Assembly (NCBI RefSeq): GCF_024385575.1 | Contig: NZ_JANFMV010000001.1 | Coordinates: 2,695,681-2,759,680, forward strand | Direction of reading: 5' to 3' | Origin: Rhizobium sp. NRK18 | GTDB taxonomy: Bacteria; Pseudomonadota; Alphaproteobacteria; Rhizobiales; Rhizobiaceae | Length of the DNA stretch: 64,000 nt | Part shown: piece after piece, positions 26,565 through 34,557 of the stretch | Layout of the letters: the number at the start of each line of letters is the position of its first letter | How positions within the stretch are numbered: position 1 is the first letter of the stretch | The notes under the pieces: model-generated | Database searches by the model: none | What the model saw: the letters and a program-made list of their open reading frames with translations, nothing else | Told to the model about the DNA's origin: nothing | Program-made: the position numbers and the translations under genes

Positions 26565-26975
26565 ATGACAACGCTCCCCCTTCAAGCTTCATCGGCAATC
26601 GTGGTTCATGAGGGCCGTTTCCTTCTCGTGCTGCGGGCCAATCCGCCGGGCAAGGGTGTCTACGCCTTTCCGGGCGGACGGGCCGAGGCCGGCGAGACGC
26701 CGGAAGAGACGGCGATCCGCGAACTCGAGGAAGAGACCGGGCTTCGCGGACGCAATCCACGGTTCTTCACCGCCTATGACCTGCCGCCTTCCGCCGACGG
26801 CGGCGTCGGCTTCTATCTCTCCGTCTTCGAGATCGATGCGGAATGGCCGGAAACGGCGAAGGCAGCCGATGACGCCGACGCGCTCGGCTGGTATAGCGTT
26901 GAGGAAATGCGGCAGATCGCCGTTCTGCCGAGCGTTCTCGAATGCGCCGAACGGATCGCCGGCACGATATCCTAG
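26565..26975 (+). CDS. NUDIX hydrolase
   Basis: 136-aa NUDIX pyrophosphohydrolase. The box G-x5-E-x7-RELxEExG is visible at about 37-59 (GRAEAGETPEETAIRELEEE), preceded by YAFPGG. Likely substrates are nucleoside diphosphate derivatives or oxidised nucleotides; specificity cannot be read. Start ATG 26565 (MTTLPLQASSAIVVHEG) places the first strand correctly. The next gene begins 9 bp after the stop. Confidence 0.88.
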   Translation: MTTLPLQASSAIVVHEGRFLLVLRANPPGKGVYAFPGGRAEAGETPEETAIRELEEETGLRGRNPRFFTAYDLPPSADGGVGFYLSVFEIDAEWPETAKAADDADALGWYSVEEMRQIAVLPSVLECAERIAGTIS

Positions 26976-26984
26976 GACCGACCG

Positions 26985-27398
26985 ATGCGCCTGCCTGTTC
27001 TGTTCGCCCTCCTCGCTTCCCTGGCCGCCCCCGCAGCGCTTGCGGCCGGCAAGGCAGCCGAATCACCGGCGCCGGTCGCCCCCTCGCCGCCGCCTCCCTA
27101 TGAGGACAAGCTGGTGCGGCTTTCCGAAATCCTCGGGTCGGTTCAGTATCTGCGAAGCCTCTGCGGCGCCGACAAGGACACCGACTGGCGTGATTCGATG
27201 CAGAAGCTCCTGGATCTGGAGACGGCAGGCGAACCGGACCGGACCGAGAAGCTGACGGCGGCCTTCAACCGCGGATACCGCGCATTTGCCGCGATTCATA
27301 CGAGCTGCACCCCTGCGGCGGTCAAAGCCGAGGAGCAATATCGTATCGACGGCGCAACACTGGCGACAGAAATCGCGACGCGTTTTGGAAATTTATGA
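26985..27398 (+). CDS. TIGR02301 family exported protein
   Basis: 137-aa protein with a cleavable-looking signal peptide (MRLPVLFALLASLAAPAALA, about residues 1-20), then a Pro-rich linker (PAPVAPSPPPPYED). A conserved domain with LSEILGSVQYLRSLC and two or three Cys follows. This matches the alphaproteobacterial TIGR02301 family of unknown function; periplasmic location is inferred. It follows the NUDIX gene closely and may be co-transcribed with it. Confidence 0.8.
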   Translation: MRLPVLFALLASLAAPAALAAGKAAESPAPVAPSPPPPYEDKLVRLSEILGSVQYLRSLCGADKDTDWRDSMQKLLDLETAGEPDRTEKLTAAFNRGYRAFAAIHTSCTPAAVKAEEQYRIDGATLATEIATRFGNL

Positions 27399-27501
27399 TT
27401 TATTTACCTCTTTCCCTAGCGCGCAGTGCCGTTTTGGGAAAAAACTGATAACGTCTTTAAGAGTGTGGTAAGAACCCAGAGTAAGTACAGGGGTAAGGGC
27501 A

Positions 27502-27759
27502 GTGGAAAGAAGCATCAACGAACTCGACGACATCATCGTCCACGAAAAGATGCAGGCTGCTCTCGAATACCAGAACGAAGCCTGGGCCGACGGCGTTGCC
27601 GACGGCATCGAACCCGAAATCATCGCCGATGCCGCTATCGCCCTCGCCATGCGCGAGACGGTGCGCCTGCACGGCGAAGACGGAGCGGAAGCGATGCTCG
27701 AATCGCTGCGCGAGCGCATCCGGTCGGGGGAGTTTTCTCCGAGCCGAACCATTCAGTAG
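27502..27759 (+). CDS. 85-aa acidic helical protein of unknown function
   Basis: Starts at GTG 27502 (MERSINELDDIIVHEKMQAA). The product is acidic and predicted mostly helical, with no Cys, no signal and no known domain I recognise. A purine-rich AGGGGTAAGGGC precedes the GTG. About 100 bp of AT-richer DNA upstream (27399-27501, with TTTATTTACC and AACTGATAACG) looks like a promoter region. The exported 257-aa protein begins 17 bp downstream, so they are probably an operon. Confidence 0.65.
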   Translation: MERSINELDDIIVHEKMQAALEYQNEAWADGVADGIEPEIIADAAIALAMRETVRLHGEDGAEAMLESLRERIRSGEFSPSRTIQ

Positions 27760-27776
27760 AACGGGACATCATATCC

Positions 27777-28550
27777 ATGCCAAGGACCGCGACGCTTCTG
27801 GTGTCGACACGTCTTCTTTTGCGGACTGCCGCGATCGCGCTTCCCGTGCTTTTTGCGACGGCCCACACCCAGTCGGCCTTTGCACTTTCGGAACTTCAGG
27901 GCAAACCCATCGATCAGGCCGGCGACAGCACGGCCGAGCAGCCGGGCGCTCAGGATGACGGCGCTGCCACGGACGAAGGCGAGAGCGACGAGGATGGCGG
28001 CGACGGCAGCGATGCCGGTCAGCTTCCCGCCCCGGACCCGATGGTCAAGCAGAAGGCTGACGCCGATCAGCCGAAGAAGGATGTCGAATACATCTTCGAC
28101 GCCTCAAAGCTTCCCGAGCCGGTGCAGCGGATGCGCCAGCTGATCGTCGAGGCTGCTGCCTCCGGCGACGTCTCGCGTCTGGCGCAGCTCACCAATCCCG
28201 GTCCCGACCAGACGCAGCTTGGCGTTGGCGGCAGTGCGGGCGAGGATCCGACCGCAACGCTGAAATCCTTCGCCGGCGACCCGGACGGCCGCGAAATTCT
28301 GGCGATCGTTCTCGACCTGCTGCAGGCCGGCGCCGCGCATTTCAACAAGGGCACGCCCGACGAAATCTACGAATGGCCCTATTTCGCCGAAAAGGATCTC
28401 GATCAGCTGACGCCGCCGGAAGTGGTGGAACTGCTGAGGATCGTCACGGCCGGCGACTACGCCAACATGCTGGATTACGGCAGCTACAACTTCTACCGGA
28501 TGGGCATTGCGCCCGACGGCACCTGGAAATATCTGCTCGCCGGCGAATAA
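27777..28550 (+). CDS. exported 257-aa protein of unknown function with acidic linker
   Basis: Signal peptide at about 1-37 (basic N-terminus, RLLLRTAAIALPVLFATAHT, ending SAFA), then an Asp/Glu/Gly-rich low-complexity linker at about 45-85 (DEGESDEDGGDGSDAG). A folded C-terminal domain follows: IFDASKLPEPVQRMRQLIVE, a Gly-rich middle, and a Trp/Tyr-rich end (WPYFAEKD, YGSYNFYRMGI, GTWKYLLAGE). The last segment resembles the SH3-like or DUF-type tails of rhizobial periplasmic proteins, but no family can be named. ATG 27777 was chosen because it begins the signal peptide. Confidence 0.7.
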   Translation: MPRTATLLVSTRLLLRTAAIALPVLFATAHTQSAFALSELQGKPIDQAGDSTAEQPGAQDDGAATDEGESDEDGGDGSDAGQLPAPDPMVKQKADADQPKKDVEYIFDASKLPEPVQRMRQLIVEAAASGDVSRLAQLTNPGPDQTQLGVGGSAGEDPTATLKSFAGDPDGREILAIVLDLLQAGAAHFNKGTPDEIYEWPYFAEKDLDQLTPPEVVELLRIVTAGDYANMLDYGSYNFYRMGIAPDGTWKYLLAGE

Positions 28551-28630
28551 CAACAGCCTTGCTCCTTTGCGGGTCCCGTCCTACCTGTTCCCTCTGAGCG
28601 GACGCGCACTCTTGTGAGTCCCAGGAAACT

Positions 28631-29491
28631 ATGCCGGGAACTGCGATGCCCAAAGCCCATCTCGAAGACCGTCGACTGATCCGGATTTCCGGACCTGACG
28701 CCGAATCATTCCTGCAGAACCTGATCACCACCGATATTGCCGGGCTCGGTGCCGCGGAGGCCCGGCCGGGCGCGCTGCTGACGCCGCAGGGCAAGATCAT
28801 GTTCGACTTCATGATCTTCCGGACCGGCGACGGGTTCATGATCGAGACGGATGCGACGCAGGTCGAGACGCTCTTGCGACGACTGATGATGTACAAGCTC
28901 AGGGCGAACGTGACGCTTGCCGCCGAAGACAATGACGGAGTCACCGTCGTCTGGGGCGAGGATGCTCCGGAAGGTGCTGTCGCCGACAGCCGGTTTGTCA
29001 CGGCCGGCACGCCGCTCTACCGCCTGCCCGGCAAGTTGTGCGATGGCGACAGTCAGGCCTTTGAAGTGCTCAGGATCGGCCATGGCATCACGGTTTCGGG
29101 CAAGGATTTTGCCCTGCAGGACGCCTTTCCGCATGACGTGCTGATGGACCGGAACGGCGGGCTGTCCTTCAAGAAGGGCTGCTATGTCGGCCAGGAAGTC
29201 GTCTCCCGCATGCAGCACCGTGGAACGGCACGCCGGCGTCCGGCGATCGTGACCGCCGAGAGCGGCTCGCTATCTCCGGATACGCCGCTGACGGCGGCCG
29301 GCAAGCCGGTCGGCACGATCGGCAGCGTCTCCGGCTCCTCGGCGATCGCCATCGTCAGGATCGACCGCGTCGGTGTAGCACTTGCCGCCGGCACGCCGAT
29401 CCTGGCCGGAGATACGCCCGTCACGCTTGCCTTGCCCCAATGGTCCGGCCTCTCCTTCCCGACCGATGCCGCCGATGAGGCCGACGCTTGA
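28631..29491 (+). CDS. ygfZ: YgfZ/GcvT-domain folate-binding protein
   Basis: 286-aa tetrahydrofolate-binding protein (IBA57/YgfZ group) that assists Fe-S cluster assembly or repair. The diagnostic motif KGCYVGQE is at about 180-188, with GcvT-like N-terminal folds (ISGPDAESFLQNLITTDI) and a C-terminal barrel. A CAGGAA SD lies 5-6 nt before ATG 28631; ATG 28646 is an alternative. Its stop overlaps the TTG start of the following HD gene, the first of two overlaps in a three-gene chain. Confidence 0.9.
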   Translation: MPGTAMPKAHLEDRRLIRISGPDAESFLQNLITTDIAGLGAAEARPGALLTPQGKIMFDFMIFRTGDGFMIETDATQVETLLRRLMMYKLRANVTLAAEDNDGVTVVWGEDAPEGAVADSRFVTAGTPLYRLPGKLCDGDSQAFEVLRIGHGITVSGKDFALQDAFPHDVLMDRNGGLSFKKGCYVGQEVVSRMQHRGTARRRPAIVTAESGSLSPDTPLTAAGKPVGTIGSVSGSSAIAIVRIDRVGVALAAGTPILAGDTPVTLALPQWSGLSFPTDAADEADA

Positions 29492-30099
29492 AACCGGCGA
29501 CATCCCCTCGCGCCTGGCAGCGCATGCTTTCCGGACGGCGGCTCGACCTCCTCGACCCCTCGCCGCTCGACGTCGAGATCGCCGACATTGCCCACGGACT
29601 TGCCCGCGTCGCCCGCTGGAACGGCCAGACGCGTGGCGACCATGCCTTCTCGGTCGCCCAGCACAGCCTGATCGTCGAAACGATCTTCACCAGAAGCTGC
29701 AAGTCGTCGGCGCGCGACCGGCAGATGGCGCTGCTGCACGACGCGCCGGAATATGTGATCGGCGACATGATCTCGCCGTTCAAGGCGGTGGTCGGCGGCG
29801 GCTACAAGACCGTCGAAAAGCGGCTGGAGGCCGCCGTGCACCTGCGCTTCGGCCTGCCCCCGCACCCGACCGCCGATCTCAAGGCGAAGATCAAGAAGGC
29901 CGACCAGGTCGCCGCCTATTTCGAGGCGACGGAGCTTGCCGGCTTCGATCCCTCCGAAGCGCGCCAGTTCTTCGGCCAGCCGCGCGGCATCACCCGCGAC
30001 ATGCTGCTGCTCGATCCGCTGCCGGCAACGGAAGTCGAGCGGATTTTCTGCGCCCGATTCGAAGCGATCGAGGCCGAGCGGAAGGTCGAGGGCGCCTGA
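29488..30099 (+). CDS. HD-domain hydrolase (YfbR-like)
   Basis: 203 aa. The HD metal-binding pattern is visible: GDHAFSVAQHSLIVE near 52-66, HDAPEYVIGDMISPFK near 84-99, and an Asp in KIKKADQVAAYFEATE near 130-145. This is like the YfbR/HDDC2-type 5'-nucleotidase group, so a nucleotide phosphohydrolase role is likely but not proven. Start TTG 29488 overlaps the ygfZ stop (TTGA); ATG 29524 is an alternative, but the first residues (AWQRMLSGRRLDLLDPSPLD) look conserved. The stop overlaps the next ATG (TGATG). Confidence 0.82.
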   Translation: MKPATSPRAWQRMLSGRRLDLLDPSPLDVEIADIAHGLARVARWNGQTRGDHAFSVAQHSLIVETIFTRSCKSSARDRQMALLHDAPEYVIGDMISPFKAVVGGGYKTVEKRLEAAVHLRFGLPPHPTADLKAKIKKADQVAAYFEATELAGFDPSEARQFFGQPRGITRDMLLLDPLPATEVERIFCARFEAIEAERKVEGA

Positions 30100-30617
30100 T
30101 GCCGCGGATCGTCGTGTCGCCGCTCGCGCGCATCGCGGAAATGGCCGTCCGGCATCGCTCGCGCGAAATGATCAGCCTCGTCGGCGAGAGCCAGAACTTT
30201 CATCGTCCGGCGGTGATCTCCGGTGATCGTCACCTGCGGCTCGACGTCAACGACATCACCTTTGCCTCGAAGACCGAAGGCTTGATCGCGCCGCAGGAGG
30301 CGCATGTGCGGGCGATCATCGACTTTTCCAGGGACTGGGACCAGAGCGCGCCGCTGCTCGTCCATTGCTGGATGGGCGTCTCGCGCTCACCGGCGGCGGC
30401 GGCGATCGTCGCCCTCGCCCTGCGGCCCGATCTCGACGATTTCGCCCTTGCCGAAGAACTCAGGCGCGCCTCGCCGTTTGCAACGCCCAACAGCCGGCTG
30501 ATCGCCATCGGCGATGCGGTGCTCGGCCGCAATGGCAGGCTGATCGAGGCCATGACGGCGATTGGCCGGGGTGCGGACGCCGACGGCAACTCGCCGTTTT
30601 CGCTGGATTTTGGCTGA
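30099..30617 (+). CDS. tyrosine-phosphatase-like protein
   Basis: 172 aa with the CX5R signature CWMGVSR (HCWMGVSRS, Cys at about 90), a P-loop phosphatase active site. A general acid Asp may lie in DFSRDWD shortly before. It is the third member of the overlapping ygfZ-HD-phosphatase chain. Substrate unknown; the small size and absence of a signal suggest a cytoplasmic dual-specificity or atypical phosphatase. The final 40 residues are Gly/Asn-rich and poorly conserved in character. Confidence 0.8.
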   Translation: MPRIVVSPLARIAEMAVRHRSREMISLVGESQNFHRPAVISGDRHLRLDVNDITFASKTEGLIAPQEAHVRAIIDFSRDWDQSAPLLVHCWMGVSRSPAAAAIVALALRPDLDDFALAEELRRASPFATPNSRLIAIGDAVLGRNGRLIEAMTAIGRGADADGNSPFSLDFG

Positions 30618-30726
30618 ACTCGGCCGGAAAACGCCAATAAAACCTTCAGCTTGTTTGACTTCCATGTACCTGCGCCCTTTATAGGTCTCAGACTCCGCCC
30701 GAAAGACCAACTGAGGACGAAGGAAT

Positions 30727-31647
30727 ATGGAAAACCTCTCCGCGGATGCCATCGGCACGAAGGCCAATGACATTCTGCTCTCCACATCGACTCTCATCGA
30801 CTCCCTGGCCACACTGATCGTCTCCTACGCGTTCTCGACCGTCGGCGCGATCCTGATCCTGATCGTCGGCTGGATCGCCTCCAGCCTGTTCAGCCGCTGG
30901 ACCGAAAGCGCGCTCGGCCGCGTGCGCGGGCTCGACGCCACCGTCATCAACTTCCTCGGCAACATCGTCCGCTACGGCGTTCTCATCATCGTCGTGGTGA
31001 TGGTGCTCGGCCAGTTCGGCGTCCAGACGACATCGATCATCGCCGCCCTCGGCGCCGCCGGTCTCGCCATCGGCCTCGCCCTGCAGGGCACGCTGCAGAA
31101 CATCGCCGCCGGCATCATGCTGCTGGTGCTGCGCCCGTTCCGCAACGGCGAATATATCGATGCCGGAAACGTATCGGGCATCGTTCAGCAGATCGGCCTT
31201 TTTGCGACCGAGTTCAGAACGCCGGACGGGCTTTACCGCCTGGCACCGAATTCCTCCCTTTGGAACGTCTCGATCACCAATTACAGCCGGCAGTCGACCC
31301 GCCGCAACGACCTGACGATCGGCATCGGCTACGAGGACGACATCGAACTGGCGCAGACGATCCTGATGGACATGGCCCATGGCGACGAGCGCGTGCTGGC
31401 CGACCCGCCGGCCGACAGCTTCGTGGCCGAACTCGGCGACAGCGCCGTGTCGATCACGCTGCGATACTGGACGAAGAGCGCGGACTGGTGGGCGACCAGC
31501 CGGGATTTCATCAAGACGGCGAAGCTGGAATTCGACAAGAAGGGCATCTCCATCCCGTTCCCGCAGGTCACCTACACGACCGTGCCCCCGAGCGAAGCGC
31601 AAGTCTCTACGGCGGAGAAGAAGGAACCGAACCAGCCGAGCGCGTAG
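30727..31647 (+). CDS. MscS-family mechanosensitive channel
   Basis: 306-aa small-conductance mechanosensitive channel protein that releases osmolytes on hypoosmotic shock; inner membrane. Three N-terminal helices (about 22-52, 73-95, 100-125) end in the pore-lining Gly/Ala helix LGAAGLAIGLALQGTLQNIAAG. The beta domain (RNGEYIDAGNVSGIVQQIGLF) and the C-terminal alpha/beta vestibule follow. The last 20 residues are Ser/Glu/Lys-rich. The family length (286 aa in E. coli MscS) fits. Confidence 0.92.
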   Translation: MENLSADAIGTKANDILLSTSTLIDSLATLIVSYAFSTVGAILILIVGWIASSLFSRWTESALGRVRGLDATVINFLGNIVRYGVLIIVVVMVLGQFGVQTTSIIAALGAAGLAIGLALQGTLQNIAAGIMLLVLRPFRNGEYIDAGNVSGIVQQIGLFATEFRTPDGLYRLAPNSSLWNVSITNYSRQSTRRNDLTIGIGYEDDIELAQTILMDMAHGDERVLADPPADSFVAELGDSAVSITLRYWTKSADWWATSRDFIKTAKLEFDKKGISIPFPQVTYTTVPPSEAQVSTAEKKEPNQPSA

Positions 31648-31689
31648 AGCGTCGGCTCCCGTCGTCCGGTCTTCCTGCAAGATGCAAAG

Positions 31690-31716
31690 AACCGGCCGCG
31701 CGCACCGCGGCCGGTT
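31690..31716. terminator. bidirectional hairpin between mscS and the EF-hand gene
   Basis: AACCGGCCGCG (31690-31700) and CGCGGCCGGTT (31706-31716) form a perfect 11-bp stem with a 5-nt loop between two convergent genes. T-runs are short on both sides (TTCCACATTTC, TTCTTTGC). Confidence 0.65.
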
Positions 31717-31755
31717 CCACATTTCACGGCATTGCCACCTTCAAGCTGAAGCCGA

Positions 31756-32550
31756 TCAGGCTTCGGCAACCTCTTCCGACGAACCGGAGATTGCGCCGAG
31801 AAGATCGGCCAGCGAATAGGTGGCGTCCTCACCGAGCGACATCATCTGGAAGCCGCCGGGCGGCGGGCCCGGACGGTTGCTCTTCATGGCGTCGCTCAAT
31901 TCGTCGGTGGTCAGGGAGCCGGTGCCCTCGCTGTCAAACGAATTGAACAGCGTGGTGGCATCCTCTTCGGAGACGTCGTCAGGACGGGCTGCGACGAATT
32001 CCTCCAGGGTGACATTGCCATCCTCATCGGTGTCGAGCGCCGTCAGCAGGTCATCGTCGCCGTCACCATCGTCGGACGGAGGCGGTCCGGGAGGCGGACC
32101 ACCCGGTCCGCCCATCGGCGGCGCCGGCCGGCTGGCATCCATGGCGTCGGCTAGCGCGTCCGTCGTCAGCGTTCCCGCGCCTTCGCTATCGAAGGAGTTG
32201 AAGAGCGTGGTGGCGTCCTCTTCGGACACATCGTCCGGACGTGATGCGACGAATTCGTCGAGGGAGACGCTGCCGTCTTCGTCGGCATCCATCGAAGACA
32301 CGAGGTCGGCCGTCGACAGCTGCGGTGCGGCAAGCGTGTCGGACATGCTCATCATCATCGACATCATGTTGCCCGAGAACTTGGACGTCGCACTGTCGCC
32401 TTCGAACTCCATCGGCGGCGGCGGTGGCGGCATGGTGGACGTGGCGGATGCCGCGGCCGAGGCAGCCGCATCCGTGCTGTCCTTATCGGTTCCGGTGATC
32501 CTGGAGAAATAGAGATAGCTGCTGCTTCCGGCAGCCGAAACGCTGGTCAT
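31756..32550 (-). CDS. duplicated EF-hand calcium-binding protein
   Basis: 264 aa from ATG 32550 (MTSVSAAGSSSYLYFSR). A Ser/Ala-rich N-terminus and a Pro-run (PPPPPP) lead to two near-identical 85-residue units. Each holds one canonical EF loop (Asp88: DADEDGSVSLDE; Asp173: DTDEDGNVTLEE) and one degenerate loop 33 residues later (Asp121: DSEGAGTLTTDA; Asp206: DSEGTGSLTTDE). The linkers read FVASRPDDVSEEDATTLFNS in both. Between them is a Gly/Pro/Asp-rich hinge. No Sec signal is seen; it may be cytoplasmic or exported by a non-Sec route. The frame upstream of 32550 has no start support. Terminator shared with mscS. Confidence 0.85.
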   Translation of the reverse strand: MTSVSAAGSSSYLYFSRITGTDKDSTDAAASAAASATSTMPPPPPPMEFEGDSATSKFSGNMMSMMMSMSDTLAAPQLSTADLVSSMDADEDGSVSLDEFVASRPDDVSEEDATTLFNSFDSEGAGTLTTDALADAMDASRPAPPMGGPGGPPPGPPPSDDGDGDDDLLTALDTDEDGNVTLEEFVAARPDDVSEEDATTLFNSFDSEGTGSLTTDELSDAMKSNRPGPPPGGFQMMSLGEDATYSLADLLGAISGSSEEVAEA

Positions 32551-32945
32551 GAAAAAGCCCCCGTAAAAATGCGTTCTGAAATCCTGAGACACAGCATAAA
32601 AAAACAGGACTGATGAATCGCTAATTTGAGTCGCCAAACGAGGCAAAAATAATTGTTAATTGCCACAATCTGCAATTGACACACAACGAATCATACCTTC
32701 GTTAACCTTCATTAACCATAGCACCCGTCATCTCCGAAAATACCCCTTGGATCTTGGGGGCAATTCCCTCCGTCGTCGCAAAGGATGCTACCCTATCTGT
32801 GTCAATATGACGCAGGCATATCACGCCTTCGTGCATACGCCCCGCCCCACGACTGCCATCCTGCGATTGCGCCGCATTGCGTTTGAAGCGAGCGATCTAT
32901 AATCAATCGGGGTCAGATTCGCCGATTGGGAGGAACGATCCACCG
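32551..32945. other. 395-bp AT-rich gap between the EF-hand gene and an HD gene
   Basis: No ORF or RNA gene was recognised. The stretch 32590-32730 is the most AT-rich part of this neighbourhood, with repeated AATTG/TTAATTG and paired TTAAcc boxes at 32702 and 32712 (spacing 6; the second reads TTAACCAT). It must hold the divergent promoters of both genes. Confidence 0.45.
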
Positions 32946-33590
32946 ATGCTGACTGCCCTGGCCTTTGCGCCGCATCAGGCGATTGCCGAACAGCTCCTGC
33001 ACCATCTCGACGCCGGCACCGACGGGTCGCATGATCTCGCGCATATCCAGCGCGTCTTCCGAAATGCCTTGCGGATCCAGGCCGAAGAAGGCGGCGATGC
33101 CGAGGTGCTGGCGGCTGCCGTGCTGATGCACGACTGCGTTTCGGTGGAGAAGAACTCACCGCTGCGGACGCAGGCTTCGAGGCTCGCCGCCGAGAAGGCT
33201 TCCGGTATTCTGCGCGATCTCGGCTGGAACGATGCCGATGTCGAGGCGGTGGCGCACGCCATCCTTACCCACAGCTTTTCGGCCGGGCACCAGCCGCAAA
33301 CGCTGGAAGCGAAGATCCTTCAGGACGCCGACCGGCTGGACGCGATTGGCGCCATCGGTGCGGCGCGCTGCTTCTATGTGGCCGGGCGCATGGGCTCGTC
33401 GCTCTACGATCCCGCCGATCCGCGGGCGGACAATCGTCCGCTCGACGACAAGACCTTTGCGATCGACCATTTCGAAGCCAAGCTTTTCAAACTCGCCGAC
33501 GGTTTCCAGACGGACACCGGTCAACGGCTCGCCCGCGAGCGCCACGACCGATTGGCACAATTCCTTCAACACTTTCTCGACGAACTATAG
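32946..33590 (+). CDS. HD-domain phosphohydrolase
   Basis: 214 aa. HD superfamily ligands: HDLAHIQRVFRNALRI (about 30-45), HDC (about 61-63), HAILTHSF (about 107-114) and DADRLDAIGAIGAARC (about 124-139), i.e. H...HD...D. This pattern is close to the YedJ/HDIG-type hydrolase group acting on (p)nucleotides or other phosphoesters. Start ATG 32946 puts MLTALAFAPHQ first; the frame extends upstream into the AT-rich gap without support. The MOSC gene follows after 10 bp. Confidence 0.82.
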   Translation: MLTALAFAPHQAIAEQLLHHLDAGTDGSHDLAHIQRVFRNALRIQAEEGGDAEVLAAAVLMHDCVSVEKNSPLRTQASRLAAEKASGILRDLGWNDADVEAVAHAILTHSFSAGHQPQTLEAKILQDADRLDAIGAIGAARCFYVAGRMGSSLYDPADPRADNRPLDDKTFAIDHFEAKLFKLADGFQTDTGQRLARERHDRLAQFLQHFLDEL

Positions 33591-33600
33591 GACGGTCCCC

Positions 33601-34449
33601 ATGCAGGTCAGTGATCTTTTCATCTACCCGCTCAAGAGCGCGCGCGGCATCCGCCTGCCCTACTCGAAGGTCGATGCCTTCGGCCTGTCCGGCGACCGCC
33701 GGATGATGATCGTCGACGGCAATGGCCGTTTCATCACCCAGCGCGAACTACCGGCGCTGGCCCGCATCGACGCCCGCCCGGGTGCGACCTCCCTGCTCCT
33801 GTCCATGGACGGCAAGGGCGAACTTCTGGTGGCCCCGCCGCAGCCGGGCAATCGCATGGAGGTCATGGTATGGAAGTCGCGCGTCAATGCCGCGATCGCC
33901 GATGACGGTGTCAATGCCAAGCTCTCGCAATGGTTCGGAACCGAGGTGAAGCTTGCCTTCTTCGACGCCGACGCGCACCGCGAGGCGAGCAGCGACTGGG
34001 CCGGCGAAGGCACGCCGGTCGCATTCGCCGACGGGTTCCAGGTGCTGGTCACCACCACCGGTTCGCTCAATGCCATCAATGCCAACCTGCACGGCCAGGG
34101 GCTTCCGACGGTGCCGATGGACCGGTTCCGGCCGAACATCGTCATCGACAGCGAGGAGCCTTTTGCCGAGGACCGCTGGGCAGCGATCGAGATCGGCGGC
34201 ATCCGCTTCGATTTCGTCAAGCCTTGCGTACGCTGCGTGATGACCACGCAGGACCAGAAGACCGGGTCGCGCGACGTCGCCGATCCCATGCCGGCGCTGC
34301 GCAAGCTCCGCATGTCGGCGGACGAGCGCATTCGTGGCGTGCTGTTCGGCTGGAATGCCGTGCCGCGCGGCGAAGGCCGCATTTCGGCCGGCGACGAGGT
34401 GCGCGTCATTGATGAACGGGAGACGGGCTGGAAACTCAGAGCAGCCTGA
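33601..34449 (+). CDS. MOSC-domain protein (YcbX-like)
   Basis: 282 aa: N-terminal MOSC beta-barrel (LFIYPLKSARGIRLPYSKVD) followed by the MOSC domain with the metal-sulfur Cys at about 209 in VKPCVRCVMTTQDQKTG. MOSC proteins of the YcbX/mARC type are molybdenum-cofactor enzymes that reduce N-hydroxylated compounds with an electron partner; no ferredoxin domain is fused here, so a separate reductase would be needed (inference). It is likely co-transcribed with the HD gene. Confidence 0.88.
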   Translation: MQVSDLFIYPLKSARGIRLPYSKVDAFGLSGDRRMMIVDGNGRFITQRELPALARIDARPGATSLLLSMDGKGELLVAPPQPGNRMEVMVWKSRVNAAIADDGVNAKLSQWFGTEVKLAFFDADAHREASSDWAGEGTPVAFADGFQVLVTTTGSLNAINANLHGQGLPTVPMDRFRPNIVIDSEEPFAEDRWAAIEIGGIRFDFVKPCVRCVMTTQDQKTGSRDVADPMPALRKLRMSADERIRGVLFGWNAVPRGEGRISAGDEVRVIDERETGWKLRAA

Positions 34450-34557
34450 AATATCAAATATCCTGATCGGACCTTCAATAGTTATCGCTTGGCGTGATCA
34501 GTGCTGCGTCTATACTTCTCCCTCAGGGAATTCCGACTGCCTGAGGGGGACAGTTCC

